Positions 8,793-18,599 of a DNA stretch of 33,225 nucleotides are shown here, piece after piece. The first letter of the stretch is position 1. Each line of letters begins with the position of its first letter. The position numbers and the translations under genes are program-made. The notes beneath the pieces were generated by a model. That model was not told the origin of the DNA. It searched no databases and was given only the letters and a program-made list of their open reading frames with translations. Source of the stretch: a bacterium (GTDB lineage Bacteria > CAIJMQ01 > JAADFP01); assembly GCA_027021085.1 (NCBI GenBank), contig JALUVB010000079.1, forward strand, positions 1 to 33,225. The letters are read 5' to 3'.

Positions 8793-9773
8793 ATGAAAGA
8801 ATTGGTTAAAGAGTTCTCCTGGTCCAAATCGCGGGACATTGTATTCAGGGAATGTGCCAGAAAATATTATTTCAACTATTACGGCAGCTGGGGCGGTTGG
8901 AAGTTTGATGCGCCCGAAAGGACCAGGCAAATTTATATGCTTAAACAGTTGAAAAACAGGTATATGTGGATTGGGGAGGTAGTGCACTCCTGTGTTGAAC
9001 GGGGCCTGGTGAATATTTACCGGGGAGCGGCGCTGCCTGATATAGAAGAAGTTATCCGGCTGGCGCGTAAAGTAATGAAAGAGGGTTTCCTTTCCTCCCG
9101 GAGAAAAAGATACCTGAGCAAGCCCAGGACCTGTGCACTTTTTGAACATGAATACAACATTGATATAGGCGAAGAAGAATGGGAGAGGTTGTTTGATTAT
9201 GCAGAGAAGTGTCTCAGGAATTTTTACGCATCCTCATGCTATCAGGAGCTCTCTTCTCTTCCCCAGGAGCACTGGCTTGAGATTGAACAATTTTCTCATT
9301 TCTGGCTGGATAAGGTAAAAATTTATGTTACGCTTGATTTTGCTTGCAGGAAAGGGAAAGAGGTATTTATTTATGACTGGAAGACAGGCAGGGGCGGAAA
9401 TACAGAATCGGATAATATACAACTTGCCTGTTATGCTCTTTATGCCATGGAAAAGTGGAAAGTTTCCACGGCTGATATTAGAACTATTGAGTATAACTTA
9501 GCCAGGGATGAAATGTGTGAATTTCCCGTGGACGGGGAAATAATTAAGGGAGTCAGGGAGTATATAAAGGAAAGCGTTAGCAGTATGAAAGCGATCCTGC
9601 GGGATGAAACCAGGAACCAGGCAGTAGAGACTGACTTTCCTAAGACCGGCAATAAAAATATATGTATGCAGTGCAACTTTAAGAAAGTATGCACTGCTGC
9701 TAATAATGAGGTGCAATCTCCCTCTGCAGCAAAACCTGGAAAGCCAAGGACACTATCCCTTTTCAAACTCTGA
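8793..9773 (+). CDS. PD-(D/E)XK nuclease, RecB/Cas4-like, with probable Fe-S site
   Basis: 326 aa. The N-terminus FSWSKSRDIVFRECARKYYF (8-27) is the helix that opens RecB-type nuclease domains. His65 (GEVVH) is typical. The catalytic set is Asp182 (LDFAC), Asp195-x-Lys197 (YDWKTG) and Gln210 (IQLACYALY). Cys21 together with Cys291, Cys294 and Cys300 (CMQCNFKKVC) matches the one-plus-three cysteine pattern that holds a 4Fe-4S cluster in Cas4 and AddB. A DNA nuclease role in repair is likely; no helicase or cas genes are nearby. It starts 53 nt after the binding-protein gene with no strong ribosome-binding site and is followed by a heptamer array. Confidence 0.85.
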   Translation: MKELVKEFSWSKSRDIVFRECARKYYFNYYGSWGGWKFDAPERTRQIYMLKQLKNRYMWIGEVVHSCVERGLVNIYRGAALPDIEEVIRLARKVMKEGFLSSRRKRYLSKPRTCALFEHEYNIDIGEEEWERLFDYAEKCLRNFYASSCYQELSSLPQEHWLEIEQFSHFWLDKVKIYVTLDFACRKGKEVFIYDWKTGRGGNTESDNIQLACYALYAMEKWKVSTADIRTIEYNLARDEMCEFPVDGEIIKGVREYIKESVSSMKAILRDETRNQAVETDFPKTGNKNICMQCNFKKVCTAANNEVQSPSAAKPGKPRTLSLFKL

Positions 9774-9805
9774 ATAATAGAATCTCTCGGGAAAACTACT
9801 CCCCG

Positions 9806-9924
9806 CTACTTACTACTTAATTCACTGTTCACTATTTACTGCTTACTGTTTCCCCGGTCTACAGTCTATAGTCTGTGGTCTATAGTCTAAAATCCCCCTC
9901 ACTACTATCTACTCACTACTGATC
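9806..9924. repeat. Heptamer-phased repeat array B
   Basis: From 9806 to 9924, 17 consecutive 7-base units can be read in one register: two CTACTTA units, then NNTNACT-type units (ATTCACT, GTTCACT, ATTTACT, GCTTACT at 9820-9847). Five units of the reverse-complement TAGACNN family follow (9855-9889), then ACTNNCT-type units. The TAGAC block is the inverted relative of those at 157-191 and 15594-15628. It fills the gap between the convergent nuclease and lpxD genes. Confidence 0.85.
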
Positions 9925-9989
9925 GGTGGGTTGCACATGGCGTTAAAGTGAATACTCCAGGATAACCGGGGAGAGACCGGAGGGATTTT

Positions 9990-10988
9990 TCAGTCCCGTG
10001 CTTTATTCTTGAGCTCTTTTATAAGCTCGGGAAGGCGGGAAAGAGCTGCCTTTATTCTCTTTTCTTCCCGATGCTCACGGGCCGGGAACCCGGAAACCGT
10101 GAGTCTTGGGGGTATATCTTTGGTAACCACGGAACGAGCTAATACCTTTGCTCCATTGCCGATTTTTACATGGTCGCAGATTGCTGCCTGCCCGGCCAGG
10201 ATTACTCCGTCGCCTATCTTTGTGCTGCCTCCTATTCCTACCTGGGCTACGATGAGGCAGCTTTTGCCGATGCTTACGTTGTGGCCGATTTGCACCAGGT
10301 TGTCAATTTTGGTGCCTTCGCCGATTGCAGTATTGCCAATGGTTCCCCTGTCTATGGTAACATTGGCACCGATTTCCACCTCGTCTTCAATGGTTACGCC
10401 ACCAATGTGGGGAATTTTCTGTATCTCGTTTTTTTCCTGGTGATAGCCGAATCCGTCACTACCAATCACACTGCCGCTGTGGATTATCACCCTTTTCCCT
10501 ATTTTTACCTCTTCCTTTACTGTTACCCGCGGATAGAGATAGCTTTCTTCTCCTATTCGCACGTTCCTTCCAATATAGCAATAGGTAGAAATAATAGTGT
10601 TTTTCCCTATCCTGGCTCCCTCTTCAATAACTGCGTAGGGCCCTACGTGCACCCCCTCTTCCAGTGTAGCCCCGGGAGAAATTATGGCAGTGGGGTGAAT
10701 ACCCTCTTCTTTTCTCTCCCCCTTCCAGGAGCTTAACAAGGTGGTTAGGGCGGAGTAGGGATTATCCGTTACTATAACAGGCTTTCCATTTGGAGGGATG
10801 GAAGGAGTTATTATTACCGCGGAAGCCTGCGTTGTTTTGTAATAGGGAAGAAAGCGAGGGTTAAAACAGAAGGTTATATCTCCCTTCTTTGCTTCTTCAA
10901 TAGGGGCGATACCTGTAATTGCTACTGTTTCATCCCCTATTATTTCCCCTCCTATCAATCTCCTTATATCTTTTAAAAGCATTTTCAT
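9990..10988 (-). CDS. lpxD: UDP-3-O-acyl-glucosamine N-acyltransferase (LpxD)
   Basis: Adds the second (N-linked) acyl chain in lipid A synthesis; cytosolic trimer using acyl-ACP. Seen: the N-terminal uridine-binding domain (about 1-98), a left-handed beta-helix of hexapeptide repeats (about 99-285), and the catalytic His236 in LVQIGHNVSIG, equivalent to His239 of E. coli by the HNV context. 332 aa is normal. Two starts are possible: ATG at 10988 or ATG at 10982; AAAGG just upstream is better spaced for the second. It stands alone, without lpxA/fabZ, downstream of the sigma-54 regulator and in the same direction. Its presence is the main evidence for an LPS outer membrane. Confidence 0.96.
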   Translation of the reverse strand: MKMLLKDIRRLIGGEIIGDETVAITGIAPIEEAKKGDITFCFNPRFLPYYKTTQASAVIITPSIPPNGKPVIVTDNPYSALTTLLSSWKGERKEEGIHPTAIISPGATLEEGVHVGPYAVIEEGARIGKNTIISTYCYIGRNVRIGEESYLYPRVTVKEEVKIGKRVIIHSGSVIGSDGFGYHQEKNEIQKIPHIGGVTIEDEVEIGANVTIDRGTIGNTAIGEGTKIDNLVQIGHNVSIGKSCLIVAQVGIGGSTKIGDGVILAGQAAICDHVKIGNGAKVLARSVVTKDIPPRLTVSGFPAREHREEKRIKAALSRLPELIKELKNKARD

Positions 10989-11003
10989 ACCTTTTAGTAT
11001 ATA

Positions 11004-11019
11004 GTCAAATACCGTGCCA
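11004..11019 (-). promoter_or_regulatory. Sigma-54-like -24/-12 element before lpxD
   Basis: On the minus strand TGGCACGGTATTTGAC matches the sigma-54 consensus TGGCACGNNNNTTGCW except for A instead of C at the -12 pair and C at the last W position. The predicted transcript start (about 10993) leaves a leader of only 5-11 nt, which weakens the case. Confidence 0.3.
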
Positions 11020-11035
11020 AAGTTGATTTACTCCC

Positions 11036-11055
11036 GGGATACAGGCCTGTATCCC
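11036..11055. promoter_or_regulatory. 20-bp perfect palindrome between regulator and lpxD
   Basis: GGGATACAGGCCTGTATCCC is a complete inverted repeat with no loop. It lies 17 bp upstream of the sigma-54-like element of lpxD and about 70 bp past the regulator stop. No T-run follows on either strand, so an operator/activator site is likelier than a terminator. Confidence 0.5.
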
Positions 11056-11124
11056 CTATGTATAAAGCGTCCCGGGGTTTTTTGAGGTTTTAGTGGTCTC
11101 TTGAGTTCCCCGCGGATAATGTGG

Positions 11125-12501
11125 TTATTTTTCTACATTTGTGGTATTTCTCCTGCGGAAATCCTCCGGGTAAAGCCGGTATTTCTTCAGCTTGAGATAA
11201 AGATTCTTCCTGTCTATCCCTGCTTCCAGGGCGGTTTTACTTACGTTCCCTCCGAATTTTTTCAGAAGGGAGGAGAAATAATTTTTCTCAAATTCTTCCA
11301 GTATCCTGTTCTTGCCCTCCTGATAAGAAGAAAAAGAAGGGGTATAATCAGCAAGCGGAATATGGAAGTACTCCTTTTTGAGCGTTTCTCCTTCGCACAA
11401 CACCATTGCTCTCTCTACTAAATTCTCCAGTTCCCGCACGTTTCCGGGCCAGTTATACTGCAGCAAAAGCTGGAGGGCATCCTGCTCTATGTCTTTTATC
11501 TTTTTATTCAGTTTTTGGGAGTAAACTTTTATAAAGTGATTTATCAGAAGCGGAATATCTTCTTTCCTTTCTCTGAGAGGGGGAAGGTGTATGGGGAAAA
11601 CATTCAGGCGAAAATACAGGTCTTCGCGGAATGTCCCTTCCTGCACGGATTCTTTTAAATCCTGGTTGGTGGCCGCTACTACTCGTACATCCACTTTTAT
11701 TACGCGGTTGCTTCCCAGGGGTTCTATTTCTTTTGTCTCCAGAAACCGCAGGAGCTTGGATTGCAGGGAAAGGGAGAGTGAACCTATTTCATCCAGAAAA
11801 AGGGTCCCGTGTTCTGCCAGCTCTATCTTGCCTTTTTTATCCTGCACGGCTCCGGTAAATGTTCCTTTCTTGTGCCCGAATAACTCGCTTTCCAGGAGAT
11901 TCTCCGGTATGGCTGCACAGTTAACCACTATATAGGGGCCGTTTCTGCGCGGGCTGAGCTTGTGTACTGCCCGGGCAACAAGCTCTTTCCCCGTGCCAGT
12001 TTCTCCCCAGATAAGAATGGTGGTGTCCTGCGGAGAAACCTTTTTTACCAGCTGCATGGCTCTTTTCAGCGAATTGCTTTCCCCTACAATCTCACCCTGC
12101 AGGATTTTTTCTTTCAGGCTTATATTTTCCTCTTCCAGGTTTTTCATGTGCAGGGCCTTTTTAACCACCTCTTTCAGCTCTTCCAGGTTCAGCGGTTTAG
12201 TCAAGTAGTGGAATGCTCCGCTTTTCATGGCTTCCACAGCACTCTCCACTGTTCCGAATGCCGTGATGACAATTACCTGGGTGTAAGGATAGATGTCTTT
12301 AATTTTTTTCAGCAGTTCCATTCCATCCATACCGGGCATTTTCAGGTCTGTGATTACTATGTCGTACATGGTATCTTGCATCATTTGCAGTGCTTCCCGG
12401 GAAGAGGTGGCTTTATCCACCTGGTGGCCTTCGTTCTTCAGGTTTATCTCTAAAAGCCGGGTCATCTTGACTTCGTCATCTACGGTAAGTATTCTGCTCA
12501 T
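11125..12501 (-). CDS. NtrC-type sigma-54-dependent response regulator
   Basis: 458 aa in three domains. Receiver 1-120 with Asp52 (TDLKMPG) and Lys102. AAA+ domain about 135-375 with Walker A GETGTGKE (166-173), Walker B TLFLDE (233-238) and arginine-finger region PLRERKEDIP. Fis-type HTH about 415-445 (GGNVSKTALEAGIDRKNLY). The sigma-54 contact loop reads GTFTGA (213-218) rather than the canonical GAFTGA found in the second regulator of this window; the substitution keeps the Phe-Thr pair. It overlaps the kinase gene by 4 nt and points toward lpxD. Targets cannot be told from sequence; the palindrome and -24/-12-like site downstream are candidates. Confidence 0.94.
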   Translation of the reverse strand: MSRILTVDDEVKMTRLLEINLKNEGHQVDKATSSREALQMMQDTMYDIVITDLKMPGMDGMELLKKIKDIYPYTQVIVITAFGTVESAVEAMKSGAFHYLTKPLNLEELKEVVKKALHMKNLEEENISLKEKILQGEIVGESNSLKRAMQLVKKVSPQDTTILIWGETGTGKELVARAVHKLSPRRNGPYIVVNCAAIPENLLESELFGHKKGTFTGAVQDKKGKIELAEHGTLFLDEIGSLSLSLQSKLLRFLETKEIEPLGSNRVIKVDVRVVAATNQDLKESVQEGTFREDLYFRLNVFPIHLPPLRERKEDIPLLINHFIKVYSQKLNKKIKDIEQDALQLLLQYNWPGNVRELENLVERAMVLCEGETLKKEYFHIPLADYTPSFSSYQEGKNRILEEFEKNYFSSLLKKFGGNVSKTALEAGIDRKNLYLKLKKYRLYPEDFRRRNTTNVEK

Positions 12502-14168
12502 TCTTTCTCCCTGGGAAATATAAGACGGAAGAGTGTGCCTTCCCCTGCTTTACTTTTCACTTTTATTTCTCCCCGGTGAAATTTCACTATCTTGGCTACT
12601 ATGGATAATCCCAGCCCTGTTCCTTCCGGCCGCGTGGTAAAGAAAGGCTCGAAAATCTTGTCTGTTATTTCCGGGGGGATTCCTGTGCCAGTATCCTTGA
12701 TGCTAATTTCCATTTTCCCGTTTTTACTTTTTAACCCCACGAATAATTCTCCCCCTTCTGGCATGGATTCAAGCGAATTCAGGATGAGGTTGAGAAAAAG
12801 GTGGTGAAACTGTTCCGGGTCGCAGGAGAAGTAACAGGTATTGTAGGGAAAATCTTTAACCAGCTTGATTTTTCTCTTTTTGAATTCTCCTCCCAATACC
12901 GTCAGGATTCTTTCCATGAGCTCTTTCATCTCCATTCTTTTCTTCCGGGGGCGGGGAATACGGGCTAACTGCAGGAAATCTTTCACTACTCTTTCCAGGC
13001 GCTCTGATTCCTCTATTATAAACTCCAGGAGTTCTTTTTCTTCCTCTCTGTCCGTTTTCCGTTCCTTCAGGGTTTGAGCGGAGTTTTTTATCACTCCCAG
13101 CGGGTTTCTTATTTCATGGGCAATACCTGCGGCAATCTCTCCCACGGTGATAAGCCTCTCGCTTTTTCTCAATTCTTCCTGTATGGCACGCGTTTCCTTG
13201 AGCTCCTGTGCCATGTCGTTGAAAGCCTGCGCCAGACGTCCTATTTCGTCCTTGGTCCTCACCGGTATGTATTGGTCCAGGTCCCCTTCCGCAATTGCAC
13301 GCGCCCCCTGGGTAAATTCTTTTATGGGCTTCATCACTGCTCTGGCCAGGATGTAACCTAACACGGCCGCGATAAAGAACCAGGAAAGCAGGAAGTAGGG
13401 AAAGAAGCGGATAATTACTGACTGAAAAGTGTACCTCTTGGGAAACCCGAGCACCAGCACTCCCAGTAATTTTCCCTTTTCCCCCAGCAGGGGCTCCAGA
13501 TGGAGAGCATAGGGGTTATTCCCTATTTTCCCCCTGGCTTCGTAATATGCCTTGTGGTCCTTCAACAGGATGACTTTTGCTTTGGGCGAGAGTGTTATTT
13601 CTTCAAATAGGGCTTTCTGCAGGTCGTCTTCTTCCTTGCCCTTCTGGTATATGCGCACTTCCAGCCCCAGGGAGCGGGAAAGAAACTGGGTAAAGCGGTT
13701 TCCCAGGAAGTATCCCAGGATGACTCTTCCCTGGTTTCCTCCACCCAGGATAACCGGGACCACTGCTCCGGCTATCAAGCTCCTGAATTCTTCCGTTTCC
13801 AGGAGAAATATGTGTTTACCTGGTTTCCCTATCTCCCCTTCCCTGACCAGGATAACATCTATGGGGAATTCTCCCTTAAAAAATTTCAGAAAGTTCTCCA
13901 TGCCTCGTGCATCCTTGGCTAAAAAATACTCTCTGAACTTACCTTCCTGTACCAGGATTTTCCCGATTATCTCGGCTTTTTTTTCTAATTCTTCTATTCT
14001 TCCCGTGCTGACTTCGGCGGCTTGCGATAACCTTCCCTTCATTTCCCTTTCCAGTCGTATATTCACCAGGTGTGTGGAAATCAAGAAAGAAAAAAGAAGC
14101 GGAGAAAGAGCCACTACTATGAAAGAAATGATAATTCTGTTTTCTAATCTTCCGCGAGAAATTCCCAT
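12498..14168 (-). CDS. NtrB/AtoS-type membrane sensor histidine kinase
   Basis: 556 aa from ATG 14168. The frame stays open to 14489, but the extra 107 codons would run into the divergent cca gene and carry no domain. TM1 is at about 11-33, an extracytoplasmic sensor at about 34-250 (no clear family), TM2 at 252-276, HAMP at 277-329, phospho-acceptor His351 (AGIAHEIRNPLG), N-box Asn464, G1 DTGTGIP (492-498) and G2 GTGLG (516-520). This catalytic core is the type that partners sigma-54 activators, fitting the overlapping regulator gene. The start has no Shine-Dalgarno and a TATAAT ends only 10 nt before the ATG, suggesting a nearly leaderless transcript. Confidence 0.93.
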   Translation of the reverse strand: MGISRGRLENRIIISFIVVALSPLLFSFLISTHLVNIRLEREMKGRLSQAAEVSTGRIEELEKKAEIIGKILVQEGKFREYFLAKDARGMENFLKFFKGEFPIDVILVREGEIGKPGKHIFLLETEEFRSLIAGAVVPVILGGGNQGRVILGYFLGNRFTQFLSRSLGLEVRIYQKGKEEDDLQKALFEEITLSPKAKVILLKDHKAYYEARGKIGNNPYALHLEPLLGEKGKLLGVLVLGFPKRYTFQSVIIRFFPYFLLSWFFIAAVLGYILARAVMKPIKEFTQGARAIAEGDLDQYIPVRTKDEIGRLAQAFNDMAQELKETRAIQEELRKSERLITVGEIAAGIAHEIRNPLGVIKNSAQTLKERKTDREEEKELLEFIIEESERLERVVKDFLQLARIPRPRKKRMEMKELMERILTVLGGEFKKRKIKLVKDFPYNTCYFSCDPEQFHHLFLNLILNSLESMPEGGELFVGLKSKNGKMEISIKDTGTGIPPEITDKIFEPFFTTRPEGTGLGLSIVAKIVKFHRGEIKVKSKAGEGTLFRLIFPREKE

Positions 14169-14178
14169 TACTGTGGAA

Positions 14179-14187
14179 ATTATACCA
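14179..14187 (-). promoter_or_regulatory. Extended -10 promoter for the kinase-regulator pair
   Basis: TGGTATAAT on the minus strand (14187 to 14179), a perfect TATAAT with the TGn extension, in the 72-bp gap between divergent genes. Its -35 region (TTCTTT at 17-bp spacing) is poor. It implies a 5' leader of about 4 nt. Confidence 0.6.
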
Positions 14188-14190
14188 CAG

Positions 14191-14219
14191 TTGGATAGAT
14201 AAAAGAAATCGGTTATACT
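14191..14219 (+). promoter_or_regulatory. Sigma-70-type promoter for cca
   Basis: TTGGAT (14191-14196), a 17-bp spacer and TATACT (14214-14219), followed by a GGTGAGG ribosome-binding site at 14229-14235 and the cca ATG at 14241. The -35 lies just beyond the divergent kinase -10, so the two promoters probably compete. Confidence 0.5.
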
Positions 14220-14240
14220 TACCCAGTCGGTGAGGCAAAA

Positions 14241-15596
14241 ATGCAAATAGAAGGGGTCGTTTTGAAAAAAATATGCGAGATATTCAGTAAGAATGCTGCC
14301 CCCATTTATCTGGTCGGGGGCTCGGTAAGAGATATGCTCATGGGGAAGGAGAGTGATGACCTGGATTTTGCTACCCCCCTTTCTCCGGAGCAGATGAAAA
14401 AGATTTTTAGAGAGGAAGGAATACGCGTTTACCCGGTGGGCATAGAATTTGGCACTATAGGGGTTATTGTAGAGGGAAAGGAAGTTCATATAACCACTTT
14501 CCGGCGCAAGGAAAAGTACTCTCCCAAAAGCAGGAAGCCACAGGTGGAATTAGGCGGGAGCATAGAAGAAGACCTCTCCCGCCGGGACTTCACGGTGAAT
14601 GCCATGGCTTTAACGCCCCAGGGAGAGCTTATTGACCCGTTCAACGGGCGGGAAGACCTGAAAAAGAAGATACTGAGACCGCCCATAGACCCGGATGCTT
14701 CTTTCTCGGATGACCCCTTGCGTATGCTCAGGGCTTTCCGGTTCCAGTCTCGCCTGGGATTCGAAATAGAGGAGAACACCCTCTCTTCTATAGGGAGAAA
14801 TTCCTTCCGGATGCTGTTTCTTTCTCCTGAGAGAATCCAGGTGGAAATGGATAAAATACTAACGGGAGAGTTTGTGAGGAAGGCTCTGGAGGGTATAGTG
14901 GAAAGCAGGCTGGCGAGTTTTTTCCTGCACGAACTTGTTCCGCTAAAAGGTTTACATCAGTCAACCGAATTTCACCATAAAGATGTCTGGAAGCATACCC
15001 TAAGGGTGGTAGAGAATGTTGTCCCGGAACCCCGTCTGCGCTGGGCAGCACTTTTGCACGATATAGCTAAACCCTATACCCGGAGCATAGAAAACAAGGA
15101 GATTCATTTTTACCGCCACGAAGAACTGGGAGCGAAGATTGCCTACTATGTATTAACCCGTCTCCGATACCCCAAGGAATTCATAAAAAAGGTCTGCTTC
15201 TTGATAGCACACCACATGCGGCCTGCTTTCTATGCTTCCAACTGGACGGATTCCGCGGTAAGAAGATTCATGCGGGATATGGGAGAGAACCTGGCTGATG
15301 TTATTACTCTGGCCAGGGCAGATATTACTTCTTACCGCCCGGAACGGGTGAAAAAGAGAATAGAATTGCTGGAGGAACTGGAAAAGAGAATAGAAGAATT
15401 TCAATCCTTTAAAGAAGTTACCTATCCGGTGGATGGGAAAGAGATAATGGAAAGGTTTAATATTGCCCCTGGGCCCCTGGTGGGAAAGATTAAAGAATGC
15501 ATCAGGGAAGGGGTAGAAAAAGGAGAACTGCCCGTGGAGTCTCCCGATAAAGAAGTCTACTTCCGGTACGCAGAAAATAAGCTGAGGCTGATTTAG
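14241..15596 (+). CDS. cca: CCA tRNA nucleotidyltransferase with HD domain
   Basis: Adds or repairs the 3' CCA of tRNAs. Class II polymerase-beta fold: LVGGSVRD (24-31), catalytic Asp40/Asp42 in DLD, RRDFTVNAMAL (114-124), DDPLRMLRAFRF (157-168). A C-terminal HD phosphohydrolase-type domain follows, with FHHKDVWKHTL (244-254), HD at 273-274 (LLHDIAKP) and a later HH near 330. 451 aa suits the HD-bearing type. Both tRNA genes nearby lack an encoded CCA, so the enzyme is needed. The stop codon TAG (15594-15596) is the first three bases of the first heptamer of array C, so the current C-terminus was set by the repeat. Confidence 0.95.
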   Translation: MQIEGVVLKKICEIFSKNAAPIYLVGGSVRDMLMGKESDDLDFATPLSPEQMKKIFREEGIRVYPVGIEFGTIGVIVEGKEVHITTFRRKEKYSPKSRKPQVELGGSIEEDLSRRDFTVNAMALTPQGELIDPFNGREDLKKKILRPPIDPDASFSDDPLRMLRAFRFQSRLGFEIEENTLSSIGRNSFRMLFLSPERIQVEMDKILTGEFVRKALEGIVESRLASFFLHELVPLKGLHQSTEFHHKDVWKHTLRVVENVVPEPRLRWAALLHDIAKPYTRSIENKEIHFYRHEELGAKIAYYVLTRLRYPKEFIKKVCFLIAHHMRPAFYASNWTDSAVRRFMRDMGENLADVITLARADITSYRPERVKKRIELLEELEKRIEEFQSFKEVTYPVDGKEIMERFNIAPGPLVGKIKECIREGVEKGELPVESPDKEVYFRYAENKLRLI

Positions 15597-15663
15597 ACTA
15601 TAGACCTTAGACTATAGACGTTAGACTGGGAGATAGTGAGCAGTAAATAGTGAACAGTGAATG
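15594..15663. repeat. Heptamer-phased repeat array C
   Basis: Ten 7-base units in register: five TAGACNN (15594-15628), then GGAGATA and four GTRARYR-like units such as GTGAGCA, GTAAATA and GTGAACA (15636-15663). The first 35 bases match array A (157-191) in 33 of 35 positions by eye, and the following GGGAG is shared too. It begins inside the cca stop codon. A looser 7-bp pattern of AGTTNNN units recurs at about 15817-15851. Confidence 0.85.
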
Positions 15664-15921
15664 GAGGTTTGGCATCCTGGTTCCCTGGTTTTGTGGAGGA
15701 ACAGGCAGAAGCTTGCGCAGGAATGACGGAGAGTGGGTAGAGGGGGAAGGTTACCGGTAGTAAGCAAAGATAATGTGGAATCCTGCTTCCGCAAGAATAG
15801 CAGATGCAAGGATAATGAGTTAGGAGTGGTTAGTTTGTAGTTACCCGGTTAGGTTGATTTTAGGGGTGGTTGAATTATTGGGGTAGATTTATTTCTTCTT
15901 TTTTAATAAAATTATAGCGGC
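15664..15921. other. Gene-free spacer before isocitrate dehydrogenase
   Basis: No gene is recognised. It holds two CCTG...AGGAAT-type imperfect inverted stretches (around 15690-15725 and 15775-15800), degenerate AGTT heptamers at about 15817-15851, and an A+T-rich tract next to the dehydrogenase start. A TAAAAT at 15907-15912 could be a -10 element, only 9 nt before the ATG; no Shine-Dalgarno is visible. Confidence 0.5.
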
Positions 15922-18244
<2,323 letters not shown>

Positions 18245-18258
18245 GGTTTCCCTGGTTT

Positions 18259-18267
18259 TGGTATAAT
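18259..18267 (+). promoter_or_regulatory. Extended -10 promoter candidate for the tRNA cluster
   Basis: TGGTATAAT lies 14 nt after the purA stop and about 100 nt upstream of tRNA-Lys, with no clear -35. It is identical to the motif at 21123-21131 and to the minus-strand site at 14187-14179. Confidence 0.5.
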
Positions 18268-18364
18268 TAGAGAATTGTGTATTTGGAAATAAGGGGAGTT
18301 AGGGAGAATAGAATATACCTCCATTACTCCGGCTCCGTGCAGTATGTGGTAAGTGGTTATTTGA

Positions 18365-18437
18365 GGGGCATTAACTCAGTTGGTAGAGTAACGGCCTTTT
18401 AAGCCGTGAGTCGGAGGTTCGATTCCTCCATGCCCCA
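18365..18437 (+). tRNA. tRNA-Lys (anticodon TTT)
   Basis: Full cloverleaf of 73 nt: acceptor GGGGCAT pairs with ATGCCCC, D-arm ACTC/GAGT, anticodon stem ACGGC/GCCGT with loop CTTTTAA (anticodon 18398-18400), T-arm GGAGG-TTCGATT-CCTCC, discriminator A. The three bases after the discriminator are CAA, so the CCA end is not encoded. Confidence 0.97.
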
Positions 18438-18500
18438 CAATATAAAAATACCGAGGGCCGAATCCCGGGGAAAGGATTTGGAACTTGCGGGATTGAAGTT

Positions 18501-18520
18501 TTATTCACTTAGGTGAGTAA
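18501..18520. repeat. Short inverted repeat just before tRNA-Glu
   Basis: TTATTCACTTAGGTGAGTAA pairs as TTA-(T)-TCAC / GTGA-(G)-TAA around a 4-base centre, ending 4 nt before the tRNA. It may be a processing hairpin or chance. Confidence 0.4.
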
Positions 18521-18524
18521 TGTT

Positions 18525-18599
18525 GTCCCCATCATCTAGCCCGGCCTAGGATACCAGACTTTCGATCTGGGTACGGGGGTTCGAATCCCCCTGGGGACA
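18525..18599 (+). tRNA. tRNA-Glu (anticodon TTC)
   Basis: A 75-nt cloverleaf: acceptor GTCCCCA/TGGGGAC, D-stem ATCT/AGGAT, anticodon stem CCAGA/TCTGG with loop CTTTCGA (anticodon 18561-18563), T-arm GGGGG-TTCGAAT-CCCCC, discriminator A. No CCA is encoded. Position 37 reads G where most bacterial tRNA-Glu have A, a small oddity. Confidence 0.95.

Noticed and set aside
9806-9924. CRISPR array
   Set aside because: The period is 7 bp with no unique spacers and no cas genes; the nearby nuclease only resembles Cas4 in fold and cysteines.
9955-9990. Intrinsic terminator between the nuclease gene and lpxD
   Set aside because: Only 4-bp stems (CCGG, CTCC/GGAG) can be drawn before the T-run at 9986-9990.
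10009-10736. Long plus-strand ORFs opposite lpxD
   Set aside because: Antisense shadows of the hexapeptide-repeat gene, whose periodic codons keep other frames open.
14169-14489. 107-codon N-terminal extension of the minus-strand kinase
   Set aside because: It runs antisense through the start of cca and its promoter and contains no domain; ATG 14168 gives a normal N-terminal helix.
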